Assembly: GCA_009827225.1 (NCBI GenBank)
Contig: WUAI01000003.1
Location: 78,399 to 142,398, forward strand
Length of the DNA: 64,000 nucleotides
Direction: 5' to 3'
Source of the DNA: Flavobacteriaceae bacterium
GTDB taxonomy: Bacteria; Bacteroidota; Bacteroidia; Flavobacteriales; Flavobacteriaceae
Of this stretch, positions 50,170 through 61,271 are shown piece by piece. Under the pieces are notes generated by a model. It was not told where the DNA came from, did not search any database, and was given only the letters and a program-made list of their open reading frames with translations. The position numbers were made by a program, and so were the translations under genes. Position 1 is the stretch's first letter; each line of letters begins with the position of its first letter.

Positions 50170-51409
50170 CATCGAACGTTGGCAGGAAATATTTGAAACG
50201 ATTCGCAAAAATTGGTTGCGGACGCTGCTTACTATGATTTCTGTTTTCTTCGGAATCTTCATCCTTGTGATCTTATTGGGTTTCGGCCAGGGAATGCAAA
50301 ATGGTATTGCCCAGGAGTTTGAGCAAGACGCCGCCAACAGGATCAGTGTTTGGACCGGTGTTACTACGGTTGAATATAAAGGCCTTAATCCAGGCCGATT
50401 CATTGAACTTCGGAATGAGGACTATGAATACCTGATCAAAAAATACGAAGACGACCTAGAATTTAAATCTTCCGTGTATCGCATTTGGAGTGGTGTGGTC
50501 ACCTATGGAAACGAATCGGGTAGTTACAGAATTGAAGGCGTGTATCCCGATTACCAGTTCATAGAAAATGCTTCGTTGAGTCATGGCCGTTTTATCAATT
50601 ACACCGATCAAGACCACTTCGAAAAAGTAGTAACCATAGGTCATAAAGTATACAGGGATTTATTCGAAAAAGGCGAAGATCCTATTGGGAAGCAAATTCA
50701 ATTATCCGGTATCAACTTTAAAGTGGTGGGTGTTTATACCGATCCGGGAGGTGAACGGGAAGAGACCCGAATTTTTCTCCCACTGTCTACTTCTCAACGC
50801 GTATTCAATGGTGGAAATAAAGTCCGTAACCTGGGCTTCACCCTTCAACCGCAGAAAACATTCCAACAGGCATTACAACAATCCATTCAGTTTTCCGCGG
50901 AAATCGAAAGTTTCCTAAAAGAGCGGCATATCGTAGCTCCGGAAGACACCAGTGCGGTCAATCTTTGGAATTCACTGGAAGAAGCAAAGCGTTACTACGA
51001 TTTGATGAACATGATCAAATTGTTTTTCTGGATTGTGGGGATATGTACCATTATCGCAGGAGTGGTTGGTGTGAGTAATATCATGTTGATCATAGTAAAG
51101 GAAAGAACCAAGGAAATTGGTGTGCGAAAGGCCATTGGGGCACAGCCCTGGTCGATAATCGGGATGATTTTGCATGAGTCTATTTTTATTACGGCCATTG
51201 CGGGCTTCCTTGGACTGATCGTGAGCATGGGTATCTTAGAAATAGTAGGCCCGAATGTGGAGATCGATTACGTAGTGAATCCATCCGTGAATTTCAATGT
51301 AGCATTAACTACAGTGTTTGTCCTGATACTAGCCGGAGCACTCGCCGGATTCTTCCCGGCATGGCGAGCCGCAAAAATAAAACCAATTGAAGCCCTAAGA
51401 GAGGAGTAG
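50162..51409 (+). CDS. ABC transporter permease (MacB-like)
   Basis: SNIMLIIVKERTKEIGVRKAIGAQPWSI; MacB periplasmic core. Confidence 0.96.
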   Translation: MFNIERWQEIFETIRKNWLRTLLTMISVFFGIFILVILLGFGQGMQNGIAQEFEQDAANRISVWTGVTTVEYKGLNPGRFIELRNEDYEYLIKKYEDDLEFKSSVYRIWSGVVTYGNESGSYRIEGVYPDYQFIENASLSHGRFINYTDQDHFEKVVTIGHKVYRDLFEKGEDPIGKQIQLSGINFKVVGVYTDPGGEREETRIFLPLSTSQRVFNGGNKVRNLGFTLQPQKTFQQALQQSIQFSAEIESFLKERHIVAPEDTSAVNLWNSLEEAKRYYDLMNMIKLFFWIVGICTIIAGVVGVSNIMLIIVKERTKEIGVRKAIGAQPWSIIGMILHESIFITAIAGFLGLIVSMGILEIVGPNVEIDYVVNPSVNFNVALTTVFVLILAGALAGFFPAWRAAKIKPIEALREE

Positions 51410-51410
51410 C

Positions 51411-52670
51411 ATGTTTAATAGAGACCGTTGGAGTGAAATATTAGAGGCGATGAGTAGCAACTGGTTCAGAACGCTGCTCACGGCATTCGGTGTAATTTGG
51501 GGAATTTTTATTCTTGTAATTCTTCTAGCTGCAGGCCGGGGATTGGAAAATGGGGTAAAAGCCGATTTCGGAAACATCGCTACCAATACCATGTTCATGT
51601 GGACCCAAACTATTTCGAAGCCTTATAAAGGATTACCAAAAGGACGAAGATTTCGATACAGGATAGGCGATGTTCAGGCCATTAAGGATAATGTTCCTAA
51701 CATGAGATTCGTCTCTCCCAGGAATCAATTAGGAGGATTCGGAGGTAGTAACAATGTGGTTCGCGGTTTAAAGACAGGAGCTTTCAATGTATATGGAGAT
51801 TATCCCGAGATCATTCAGCAACAACCCATGGACATTACCAGTGGTCGCTTTATCAACTACGGAGATATTCAGGAAAAAAGAAAGGTGGCTGTTATAGGAG
51901 AGGGGGTAAAGACTTCGATGTACGATCGTGGAGAGGATCCAATTGGAACGTATATTAAGATTAGTGGAGTCAACTTTATAGTTGTTGGTACTTACAAAAA
52001 GAAATCACAAGGCGGTGACGATGAAGAAGATCAAAAGGAGATTTATGTGCCGTTCACGGCATTTTCCCAAGCTTTTAATCAGGGGGATAAAGTGGGATGG
52101 ATGGCGATTACTGCGGAAGATGGATCTTCCATTACCCAGTTGAAAGAACAAATATTCGATGTAATCAAACAGCGGCATTCTATTCATCCGGAAGATGACA
52201 GAGCGATTGGAAATTTTGACCTGTACGAACAATACAGCCGTATCGAAGGACTGTTCTTTGCGTTGAAACTTATTGCCTATGTAGTAGGTTCCCTGGTATT
52301 GATCTCAGGAATTATTGGAATTAGCAATATCATGCTGATCGTTGTAAAAGAACGCACCAAGGAAATAGGAATTCGACGGGCATTAGGGGCTACACCCTGG
52401 TCAATCCGCGGACAAGTTTTGCTCGAGTCTATTTTCCTGACCATTGTATCGGGTATGGTAGGGATTTCATTTGGAGCCTTTATTATATATCTCATTAATT
52501 TAATCCTAGACGCCAATGGGCCCGTAGATATGTTCGCGAATCCTAGTGTAGACATCACTGTGGTTCTTGTGGCCCTTACCATTTTGATCGTCTCTGGATT
52601 ACTGGCAGGACTTATCCCTGCGCAAAACGCTATAAAAGTAAAACCTGTGGATGCTTTACGCACCGAATAA
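51411..52670 (+). CDS. ABC transporter permease (MacB-like), paralogue
   Basis: SNIMLIVVKERTKEIGIRRALGATPWSI. Confidence 0.96.
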   Translation: MFNRDRWSEILEAMSSNWFRTLLTAFGVIWGIFILVILLAAGRGLENGVKADFGNIATNTMFMWTQTISKPYKGLPKGRRFRYRIGDVQAIKDNVPNMRFVSPRNQLGGFGGSNNVVRGLKTGAFNVYGDYPEIIQQQPMDITSGRFINYGDIQEKRKVAVIGEGVKTSMYDRGEDPIGTYIKISGVNFIVVGTYKKKSQGGDDEEDQKEIYVPFTAFSQAFNQGDKVGWMAITAEDGSSITQLKEQIFDVIKQRHSIHPEDDRAIGNFDLYEQYSRIEGLFFALKLIAYVVGSLVLISGIIGISNIMLIVVKERTKEIGIRRALGATPWSIRGQVLLESIFLTIVSGMVGISFGAFIIYLINLILDANGPVDMFANPSVDITVVLVALTILIVSGLLAGLIPAQNAIKVKPVDALRTE

Positions 52671-52684
52671 TAACTAAATCATCA

Positions 52685-53851
52685 ATGAAAAAAACGGTAA
52701 CCATTATCATTTTAGCAGTCATCCTGATCTTGTTCATAGGCTCGCTAACTTATTTATTTAAAAAGAATCAGGAGGATCCTGTAGTCTATACTACTGATGA
52801 ACCTGCCATAGAAACGGTCATCAAAAAAACAGTGGCAACAGGAAGCATTGTCCCCAAAGAAGAGATCCTTATTAAACCAAACATCTCCGGGATCATTGAT
52901 GAAATTTACGTCGAGGCAGGTGATGTGATTCAAACCGGAGACTTGATCGCACAGGTAAAGGTAGTCCCGAATATCAACTCTTTAAGCAGTGCTCAGAATA
53001 CCATCAATAGTGCGCGTAACGAGTTGGAGACCGCCCGACTCGCTTTGGAAAGTGAACGAAGCATTTACAAACGACAAAAAGATCTTTTTGAAAAAGGGGT
53101 AATCTCTGCCAATGAGTTCGACAATGCTCAACTTGCTTTTACGCAGGCAGAGCAACGATTCAATCGTGAAAAGGTTAACCTTGCGGGAGCCCAGCAAACC
53201 TACGACATTGTCAAAACAGGAACATCACGCGGATTGGGAGCTACTGCAAATACCGAGATCAGAGCAACGGTTTCCGGGATGGTATTGGACGTGCCGGTGA
53301 AAGTAGGGAACCAGGTGATTGAGGCCAATAACTTTAACGATGGTACTACCATCGCTACCTTAGCTGATGTGGATAAAATGATTTTCGAAGGTAAAGTGGA
53401 TGAAAGTGAAGTTGGGAAGATTGTAGAAAACCTTCCGCTGGAAATTACGGTTGGAGCGATTGAAAATAAAAAGTTCGATGCCATCCTTGATTACATCGCA
53501 CCTAAGGGAATCGAGGAGAATGGCGCGATTCAGTTTGAGATCAAGGGAACATTGAGTAAAAAAGACACCACATTCATCCGCGCCGGGTTGAGCGCCAATG
53601 CCTCCATTATTTTGGCGAGAGCCGATAGTGTGCTTACCCTCAAAGAAGGGCTAGTACAGTACGATCCTAAGACCCAGGAGCCCTTTGTAGAAATAGAAAC
53701 TGGGGACCAGGAGTTTGAACGACGAGAGATCGAGTTGGGGATCAGCGACGGGATCAATGTGGAAATTAAAAGTGGAATTACAAAAGATGATAAGATCAAG
53801 GTTTGGAATCAAATTAAGCCAGCTGCCGATTTTAGAGGTGGAGGTTCCTAA
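52685..53851 (+). CDS. HlyD/MacA-type periplasmic adaptor
   Basis: Single TM, biotinyl-lipoyl-like halves and coiled coil: ATGSIVPKEEILIKPNISGIIDEIYVEAGDVIQTGDLIAQV. Confidence 0.95.
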   Translation: MKKTVTIIILAVILILFIGSLTYLFKKNQEDPVVYTTDEPAIETVIKKTVATGSIVPKEEILIKPNISGIIDEIYVEAGDVIQTGDLIAQVKVVPNINSLSSAQNTINSARNELETARLALESERSIYKRQKDLFEKGVISANEFDNAQLAFTQAEQRFNREKVNLAGAQQTYDIVKTGTSRGLGATANTEIRATVSGMVLDVPVKVGNQVIEANNFNDGTTIATLADVDKMIFEGKVDESEVGKIVENLPLEITVGAIENKKFDAILDYIAPKGIEENGAIQFEIKGTLSKKDTTFIRAGLSANASIILARADSVLTLKEGLVQYDPKTQEPFVEIETGDQEFERREIELGISDGINVEIKSGITKDDKIKVWNQIKPAADFRGGGS

Positions 53852-53925
53852 TATCCCAAGTATTTTTATCGATCTTTGTAACACTTTCATCATTCAAAAG
53901 ACAAATTCATCAACTACATTCAATT

Positions 53926-55371
53926 ATGAAGAAAATTGGACTTATTGCCATTGCACTATGCATGACCTTTGGAATACAGGCTCAGAACAAGAAATGGACC
54001 TTAAAGGAGTGCGTGGAATATGCGCTGGAAAATAATATTTCAGTAAAGCAGAGTGAACTCGATGTTGAATTGGCGGATGTTTCCAAGGCGGAGGCATTCG
54101 GTAATTTTTTGCCTTCATTAAATGGTTCGGCTTCTAATTCATGGAACACGGGTCTAACACAAAACATTACGACCGGGATTCTTGAAAATCAGACAGTGCG
54201 AAATTCATCTTACAGCATTACGGCAGGGGTCACCTTATTCCAGGGAATGAGAAACCAGCGAACCATGCAACGAGCAAAATTATCCCAGCTTTCTGCACAA
54301 TATGGTTTGGCTCAAATGAAAGACGACATATCACTGGCAGTTGCCAATTCGTTTCTTCAAGTACTGTTAAACAAGGCCAATTTGGAAGTGATCAAATCCC
54401 AGAACGAAGTGACGCAGGAGCAAATCCAGCGTACTTTGGATCTCGTTGATGCAGGGGTATTACCACGAGGCGACTTATTGGAAATTCAGGCAACCGATGC
54501 TTCCGAAAAACAAAATATAGCGGTGAATGAAAATTTGGTTCAGATTTCGTTGATCTCGCTTGCTCAGCTATTGCTGATCAAGGATTATGAAAATTTTGAT
54601 ATCGAAGATGAGGGGTATGACATCATTGATGAGGGAATATCAGCAAAGACGGTTTCAGAAATCATAGAATCTGCCAAGGAAAATAGAAACGAAGTGAAGA
54701 TCGCTGAGAAGAATGTGGAGCTTGCTGAAAAGGATCTTCAGATCGCAAGGAGTAATTACTATCCTACGCTTAGTGCGTTTTTTAATTACAATACTAGGGA
54801 GTCTGATGCTAATCAAATCGTTCAAACCATTGATCCGGATAATCCCACAATTACACAAGAAATAGGATTTGTAGAAGGGACCGGAGAAACGGTTTTGAAT
54901 GTTTCTCCCAACCTAACCGTTCAGGAGTTGAATCCTCTTCCTTTTACAGAACAGTTATATTTAAACGACGGTATTTCTTACGGGGTGCAATTGAATGTTC
55001 CGATATTCAATGGAAATGCTACCAGAAATAACGTGAAACGAAACAAGGTAAACCTGAAGAGACAGGAGTTTTTACTGGAGCAAGCTAAGCTGGATTTAGA
55101 ATCAACGGTATATCAAGCCTTTGTAGATGCCAAAGGTGCTTTGAAGTCGTTCGAAGCAGCTCAGAAAGCTGTGGAATCCCAGGAACTTGCTTATCAATAT
55201 GCCAAGGACCGGTATGATGTTGGGCTAACCAATGCCTTCGATTTCAGCCAGTCAAAATTACGATACGACAACGCCAATATAGAAGTCAACAGAGCCAAAT
55301 ACGATTATATTTTTAAATTGAAAGTATTAGAGTTGTATTTTGGTATACCCGCAACCGACCTAAAGTTTTAA
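53926..55371 (+). CDS. TolC family outer-membrane efflux protein
   Basis: Signal peptide; WTLKECVEYALENNISVKQSELDVELADV; C-terminal repeat with RYDVGLTNAFDFSQSK. Confidence 0.95.
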   Translation: MKKIGLIAIALCMTFGIQAQNKKWTLKECVEYALENNISVKQSELDVELADVSKAEAFGNFLPSLNGSASNSWNTGLTQNITTGILENQTVRNSSYSITAGVTLFQGMRNQRTMQRAKLSQLSAQYGLAQMKDDISLAVANSFLQVLLNKANLEVIKSQNEVTQEQIQRTLDLVDAGVLPRGDLLEIQATDASEKQNIAVNENLVQISLISLAQLLLIKDYENFDIEDEGYDIIDEGISAKTVSEIIESAKENRNEVKIAEKNVELAEKDLQIARSNYYPTLSAFFNYNTRESDANQIVQTIDPDNPTITQEIGFVEGTGETVLNVSPNLTVQELNPLPFTEQLYLNDGISYGVQLNVPIFNGNATRNNVKRNKVNLKRQEFLLEQAKLDLESTVYQAFVDAKGALKSFEAAQKAVESQELAYQYAKDRYDVGLTNAFDFSQSKLRYDNANIEVNRAKYDYIFKLKVLELYFGIPATDLKF

Positions 55372-55373
55372 TT

Positions 55374-56660
55374 ATGAAGAGAAAGACTCTCATTTGGATA
55401 CTGGTAGTAATTGGAGTGATCGCACTGGTCGCTCTGGTAATGACTGGTAAGAATAAGAATCGCAATGTAAAAATGGTGGAACTCGCAAAGATCGAACCCA
55501 TTACCATCGTGGAAACCGTTGCTGCGACCGGAAAGATTCAACCTGAAGTAGAGGTAATGTTATCTTCGGAAGTTTCCGGAGAGATTATCGAACTTCCTAT
55601 TAAAGAAGGACAACAGGTAGAGAAAGGGGATTTGCTTGTGCGCATCAACCCGGATTTGAGTCAGTCGGCGCTAGATCAAGCCCAGGCAACATTACAGAAT
55701 GTGCGAGCTCTTTTGGCCCAGTCTGAGGCTAGTCTTAAAAATGCGGAACTTAATTATAACCGTAATAAATCTCTATTCGAAAAAGGAGTGATTTCAAAAT
55801 CGACCTGGGACCAATCGGTGGCAGATTATGACATGGCAAAAGCGAACCGGGAGTCGTCTTATTATAATGTTCAAAGTGCTTCAGCGAGTGTAAAACAGTC
55901 CAGGGACAACCTCTTAAGAACCACGATCTATGCTCCTATGAGTGGGACTATTTCCAAATTGTCCGTAGAACTAGGAGAAAGAGTAGTAGGAACAGCTCAA
56001 ATGGCTGGAACGGAAATTGTTCGAGTTGCGAACCTTACCGATATGGAAGTGGAAGTAGATGTGAACGAAAACGACATTGTGAAAGTCGCCATTGGAGACT
56101 CGACTATTGTGGAGGTAGATGCTTATCTTAAAAGAGAATTTAAAGGCATTGTTACTGAAATTGCTAACTCTGCGGAAACGGCTCTATCCGTAGATCAGGT
56201 CACGAACTTCAAAGTGAAGGTGAGAATCTTACGCGAGTCTTATAAGGATCTTACGGAAGGAAAACCAGAATATTATTCTCCTTACCGGCCGGGAATGACA
56301 GCCACGGTAGACATCATTACTAACAAAAAGGAAGATATCATTGGGGTGCCTATTAGCTCTATTGTGATCAAAACCCCATCCGATACCATTTCGAAGAAAT
56401 CAGACAAGCCCAAAGATACCGGAGTGGAAGAAGAGAAATTCGAAGCTGTTTTTGTAAATGTGGATGGTAAGGCAGAATTGAAAATAGTGAGTACCGGTAT
56501 TCAGGATGAAAGTAATATAGAAATCGTATCAGGACTTGGAGAGGACGATGTAGTTATTACAGGGCCTTATAATATGGTTACCAAACGTCTCGATCCGGGG
56601 GATAAGGTAGAAGAACAGACTTCCGACTCCGAAGAGGACACGGAAGACAGTGAAGATTAA
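55374..56660 (+). CDS. HlyD/MacA-type periplasmic adaptor, second copy
   Basis: AATGKIQPEVEVMLSSEVSGEIIELPIKEGQQVEKGDLLVRI. Confidence 0.95.
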   Translation: MKRKTLIWILVVIGVIALVALVMTGKNKNRNVKMVELAKIEPITIVETVAATGKIQPEVEVMLSSEVSGEIIELPIKEGQQVEKGDLLVRINPDLSQSALDQAQATLQNVRALLAQSEASLKNAELNYNRNKSLFEKGVISKSTWDQSVADYDMAKANRESSYYNVQSASASVKQSRDNLLRTTIYAPMSGTISKLSVELGERVVGTAQMAGTEIVRVANLTDMEVEVDVNENDIVKVAIGDSTIVEVDAYLKREFKGIVTEIANSAETALSVDQVTNFKVKVRILRESYKDLTEGKPEYYSPYRPGMTATVDIITNKKEDIIGVPISSIVIKTPSDTISKKSDKPKDTGVEEEKFEAVFVNVDGKAELKIVSTGIQDESNIEIVSGLGEDDVVITGPYNMVTKRLDPGDKVEEQTSDSEEDTEDSED

Positions 56661-56662
56661 TT

Positions 56663-57322
56663 ATGGCCAATATTCTTTGCATAGAAACAGCAACGACAAA
56701 TTGTTCAGTAACGCTTTCGGTAGACGGAAGCGTTATTGCTTTTAGGGAAGATAATAGTAAGAAGTATTCTCATGCCGAACGGCTGCACGTTTACATTTCA
56801 GAAATAATGAAAGAGGCTAAGGAAAAAGGGGTGAAGCTGGATGCGGTTGCGGTTAGCAAAGGTCCTGGTTCGTATACGGGGTTGCGCATTGGTGTTTCCA
56901 CCGCAAAAGGATTATGCTTTGCCTGGGATCTTCCGCTGATTGCTATTCCTACTTTGCAAACCCTGGCGCTTAAAAGCTCTAATAGATCAGAATATATTGT
57001 GTCCATGCTGGACGCCAGGCGGATGGAAGTATATTCGGCTGTATATGATTCCAATTCCGAAGAGATAAGAGAAACCCGTGCGGAAATCCTTCAGGAAGAT
57101 TCTTTTACAAAATACCTGGAAAAGGGGAAAGTGAACTTCATCGGAAACGGTGTGGAGAAGTTCATGGAAATCTGCGATCACTCCAATGCTTCTTTTGAAA
57201 AGGATGAACTGCCTTCTTCGAAACAAATGGCTGCGTTAGCGGAAAAGTTCTTTCAACAATCGCAGTTTGAGGACGTGGCCTATTTTGAGCCTTATTATTT
57301 AAAAGATTTTATTGTAGGATAA
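56663..57322 (+). CDS. tsaB: tRNA t6A biosynthesis protein TsaB
   Basis: MANILCIETATTNCSVTLS; VSKGPGSYTGLRIGVSTAKGLCFA. Confidence 0.97.
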   Translation: MANILCIETATTNCSVTLSVDGSVIAFREDNSKKYSHAERLHVYISEIMKEAKEKGVKLDAVAVSKGPGSYTGLRIGVSTAKGLCFAWDLPLIAIPTLQTLALKSSNRSEYIVSMLDARRMEVYSAVYDSNSEEIRETRAEILQEDSFTKYLEKGKVNFIGNGVEKFMEICDHSNASFEKDELPSSKQMAALAEKFFQQSQFEDVAYFEPYYLKDFIVG

Positions 57323-57331
57323 CTCATACTC

Positions 57332-58054
57332 TCAAGAAAGGGAGTTATAGAATCGTATCAGTCGAACCAGATCTTGTTCTTTCGAGAGATTTAAGCCGTT
57401 CTTTTTCACACAATCTTTGAGTTCTTTTTGATGGCTGGGAAAGGATTTCAACATCTTACTTTTTGATTTTGGTAAAAGAATCATTCTTCCTTCCGAATCC
57501 ACCAGAAAGTATTCGTGTACATCTCTGAATGAAGCTGGGACATCGCGAACCAGGGACGAGGTGGCCGCAATCTTTGGTTTATAAACTTTTGAGTTTTTCT
57601 TGTATAATTTGTTCGCGCCCAATACAAGTATCTGGAAATACTGAAGCTCATAACCCTGGGTAGGATCAACTACCGGAATGAAAATATTGTTTCCGATTTT
57701 TACCTGAAACTCGGTGGTTTTGGACAGTTTTTTTGCACTATCATCCGGCGCATTGAGATTCTCCTTCCCGATAAACACGTCATTATAAGCATTGTATTTT
57801 AACGCTACGTTGTCCACAAGGATTTCCCCATTGTTGATTAATGAGCCTAATTTAAACTCATCATGTAAATATGGTGAACCCTTGGTTTCGTCATTGAGTA
57901 GAATTACATCTCCATCCTTTACATTATAGTACGAAGTCATGTTGGAATAATTGGAGGAGGAATTAAGTGTTCCGCCCTTTACGGTTATAGTTCCCTGTGC
58001 GAAAGAACACCAAACATAAATATGGGCTAAGAATAGGGTGATGATATATTTCAT
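57332..58054 (-). CDS. Secreted hypothetical protein, paralogue A
   Basis: Signal peptide; shares NGEILVDNVALKYNA and SSLVRDVPASF with next gene. Confidence 0.8.
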   Translation of the reverse strand: MKYIITLFLAHIYVWCSFAQGTITVKGGTLNSSSNYSNMTSYYNVKDGDVILLNDETKGSPYLHDEFKLGSLINNGEILVDNVALKYNAYNDVFIGKENLNAPDDSAKKLSKTTEFQVKIGNNIFIPVVDPTQGYELQYFQILVLGANKLYKKNSKVYKPKIAATSSLVRDVPASFRDVHEYFLVDSEGRMILLPKSKSKMLKSFPSHQKELKDCVKKNGLNLSKEQDLVRLIRFYNSLS

Positions 58055-58113
58055 TTCGGTCCTTTAAGAGTTATGAAGATAATTCAAATTAAAGGAATTA
58101 AATCGTAAATAAA

Positions 58114-58143
58114 AAAAGGCCGTTGCTCAAGCAACGGCCTTTT
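58114..58143 (-). terminator. Intrinsic terminator of paralogue B (symmetrical)
   Basis: AAAAGGCCGTTGC-tcaa-GCAACGGCCTTTT. Confidence 0.85.
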
Positions 58144-58162
58144 CAAATCAGTGGGATATATT

Positions 58163-58864
58163 TTAAAGCGTATCGAAATGTTTTACCATTCTTAACAACG
58201 CATATTTTTTATTGATATTGATCTTCTTTTCGGCAGCATATCTTTTCATCTCCTTTTTCTTTGCGCCAAACATATTCATTTTTCCTGAGCGGGAATTAGG
58301 GAACATGGTCACCTTTCCACTTTGCTTCTCTACCAGGTAGTAGAATTCTTTTTCCTTATACATGGCAGGAATGTCTCTGGTGAGGGAAGTCATTGCTTCG
58401 GCTCCCTCAATCCACTCTTTGGTAATCTTTTTGAATAGATTATAATTCTCTCCTTCATATACTACCACGAAATAACCGGCGGAGTCCAATCCTTCCTGGT
58501 TGCCAACATAAACAAAGGTTTTGTTCAGAATCTTTGCGTATATATCGGAAGATTTCACCATCACACGTCCTGTTCGGTTGTGATCTTCCAATTTATATTT
58601 TACCTCCATTTCATCCTTCATGGCATTATAACGAAGGGCTACGTTGTTGGCTAAAATTTTACCATCTTTCATGATCTTTCCAACCATGAATTCTTTGCTT
58701 TCGTATGGGCTGCCGGAAATGCGCTCATAAACTGGGTAGGGAGTAATCGGTTTGTTAGTTACGTACTGAGTAGTTGTTTGCTCTGCAGGTGCCATTTGAG
58801 CATTTGCCAACTGAATGGATGCAGAAAAAAAGAATACAACAACTAAGGTGAAGATACTTCTCAT
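58163..58864 (-). CDS. Secreted hypothetical protein, paralogue B
   Basis: Signal peptide; DGKILANNVALRYNA and TSLTRDIPAMY. Confidence 0.8.
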   Translation of the reverse strand: MRSIFTLVVVFFFSASIQLANAQMAPAEQTTTQYVTNKPITPYPVYERISGSPYESKEFMVGKIMKDGKILANNVALRYNAMKDEMEVKYKLEDHNRTGRVMVKSSDIYAKILNKTFVYVGNQEGLDSAGYFVVVYEGENYNLFKKITKEWIEGAEAMTSLTRDIPAMYKEKEFYYLVEKQSGKVTMFPNSRSGKMNMFGAKKKEMKRYAAEKKININKKYALLRMVKHFDTL

Positions 58865-59089
58865 TTAGTGACTATTTTAATGAATTAGTGGTTTCAAAAT
58901 TAACGTTAATATCGCTTGAAGCCGGTGGGTCCTCCTCTTACTTTATAAATTTAGAGGGTTTAGGTTGTTCTTTTCACGGCATTTTTTAATTCAAGCAGGT
59001 GCGAATATAAGCATTAAACAGTTTCAATGATGTTAAAAAATCCTTTAAAATTGAAAATACCCTATATTTTTGTAGACTAATCCCTACAA

Positions 59090-61201
59090 TCAGGGATTCA
59101 TCAGTTCAAGAGCTTTGGACGTTTCCTGAACGGGAAGCTTACAAGTGTTGTTCACGCAAACATAAATGAGAGTTCGTCCGGGTTGATATCGGCCTTTTAA
59201 CAAGGGTAATTCACCTTGGGCAGTACTCCCTGCAATAAGTGATCCAGGTAAGAAATTTCTATTCAATTCCTCAACTTTGGAATTGGCTTCATCTCCTACC
59301 ACGACGATCTCGTAGTATTTAGTTCGATAGTTCTCCAATAAATTTAGCCAGTTAGGAAAGCCACTTGGATAGTTCTCCATTTCATTCTGAACATTTTTTA
59401 GCATCTGCATGGCAATACCAGCATATTCCTGATTGTCATAATGATGCGATAAGATCATTAGGTTATGCGCCATAATTGAATTGGAGGCCGGAATGACATT
59501 ATCCCTAAATTCGATGGTTCGAGTAATGATTTCATCATCCTCATCGGAAGTAAAAAAGAACATGCCGGTGCTTTCGTCCATAAAATGACTTATCGAATAG
59601 TCACACAATTCCCGAGCATGTTCGAGCCATTTCAGGTCCAGGGTTACCTCATATAAGGATAAGAATCCGCGTGCCACAGCCGCATAATCTTCAAGGTAGC
59701 CGTTTATGGTACTCTTTCCATCCTTATAGCTATGGAATAATGAACCATCTTCTTTTAATTGATTTGCAACCAAAAAAGAAGCATTCTTCAACGCCGTATT
59801 CAAATATGATTCGTTGCCAAATGCTTTATACGCATCTACATATCCTTTTAGCATAAGGCCATTCCATGAGGTTAGGGTTTTATCGTCTAATCTCGGCTTA
59901 GGTCTTTGATTTCGGAATTCAAGTAATTTAGATTTCCAGGCTTCTTTTTTTGCCTTTAAGGTTTCTTCGGAAATGGAAAATTCCTCCAGGATTTCAGAAT
60001 CCTCTTTGGTACGGATAAGCACGTAATGGCCGTTCTCCCATTTTCCGAATGCATTGATATTGTAATACGATTGGAACAAGTCGAAATCGGTTCCCAACTC
60101 AGATCGTAATTCATCTTCAGTATAAATATAATAAGCACCCTCTTCCAATTCGCCTTCAGGTGTCTCGCTGTCTGCGTCAAGAGAAGAATAAAAAGCACCT
60201 TCGGTATTGGTTAGTTCTCTTTCAATAAACACAAGTGTTTCTTCCACGATCTCCTGGTACAAAGGATCTTTATAAACTTTGTAAGCATCGCTGTAAAGCG
60301 ACACCAATTGTGCATTGTCATAAAGCATCTTTTCAAAATGAGGCACATGCCACCTTTCATCAACACTATATCTCGCGAAGCCACCTCCTATTTGATCGTA
60401 TACTCCACCAAAAGCCATCTTCTTTAGGCTAAGGCGCACATGTTCGTCAATTTCTGAGTCCTTTTCTTCAATGGACATCCTTAACAAATAATCCAGGTTG
60501 GCCGGCATCATAAATTTGGGAGCCCTGCGCGTTCCGCCATAAAGTGTATCGAAGCTTTGCTTGAATCTATTCATCACGGGCTTTACCTCAAATTGCTTGT
60601 AATCCACCTCCCCTTCGTTTAGGGTGATGAGGTCAATGCTTTTGATACCCTCTTCGAGCTTATCAGCATAATCTCGAAGTTTTTGCGGTTCCTCCATATA
60701 AAGTTCCTGGATTTGCTCGATTGCCTGTATCCAGTCGTCCTTTTTAAAATAAGTTCCTCCCCATACCGGTCGCCCATCGGGTAGCGTAATCACATTCAAA
60801 GGCCAACCAGCGTTTCCTGTCATTAGTTGTACCGCGTTGATATATACCTGGTCTACATCCGGTCGTTCTTCCCGGTCTACCTTCACCGAGATGTAATCTG
60901 AATTCATAACCGCCGCTACCGTAGAATCCTCAAAACTTTCGCGCTCCATCACATGACACCAGTGACAGGCAGCGTAACCTATACTTATGATCATTAATTT
61001 ACGGGAGTTTTTGGCCTCTTCCAGCGTTTCACTATTCCACGGTTTCCAGTTTACCGGATTGTGAGCGTGTTGTAATAAATACGGACTGGTTTCATGGATA
61101 AGGTCGTTGGTAAACTCGTGGGTTTTCACAATTTCTTTTTTTGGGCTGTTACAGGACTGCAGGAAAAGGGCAGCAATTACAAGTATAACTAGGTAGCGCA
61201 T
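59090..61201 (-). CDS. Thioredoxin-domain (DUF255/YyaL-like) lipoprotein
   Basis: Lipobox [41 protein letters not shown]. Confidence 0.94.
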   Translation of the reverse strand: MRYLVILVIAALFLQSCNSPKKEIVKTHEFTNDLIHETSPYLLQHAHNPVNWKPWNSETLEEAKNSRKLMIISIGYAACHWCHVMERESFEDSTVAAVMNSDYISVKVDREERPDVDQVYINAVQLMTGNAGWPLNVITLPDGRPVWGGTYFKKDDWIQAIEQIQELYMEEPQKLRDYADKLEEGIKSIDLITLNEGEVDYKQFEVKPVMNRFKQSFDTLYGGTRRAPKFMMPANLDYLLRMSIEEKDSEIDEHVRLSLKKMAFGGVYDQIGGGFARYSVDERWHVPHFEKMLYDNAQLVSLYSDAYKVYKDPLYQEIVEETLVFIERELTNTEGAFYSSLDADSETPEGELEEGAYYIYTEDELRSELGTDFDLFQSYYNINAFGKWENGHYVLIRTKEDSEILEEFSISEETLKAKKEAWKSKLLEFRNQRPKPRLDDKTLTSWNGLMLKGYVDAYKAFGNESYLNTALKNASFLVANQLKEDGSLFHSYKDGKSTINGYLEDYAAVARGFLSLYEVTLDLKWLEHARELCDYSISHFMDESTGMFFFTSDEDDEIITRTIEFRDNVIPASNSIMAHNLMILSHHYDNQEYAGIAMQMLKNVQNEMENYPSGFPNWLNLLENYRTKYYEIVVVGDEANSKVEELNRNFLPGSLIAGSTAQGELPLLKGRYQPGRTLIYVCVNNTCKLPVQETSKALELMNP

Positions 61202-61271
61202 GAATAATAATGATCAACAAAAATACGCTTTTGAATCTCAAAAGCGTATGAAAATATAGGTTTTAGAACGT

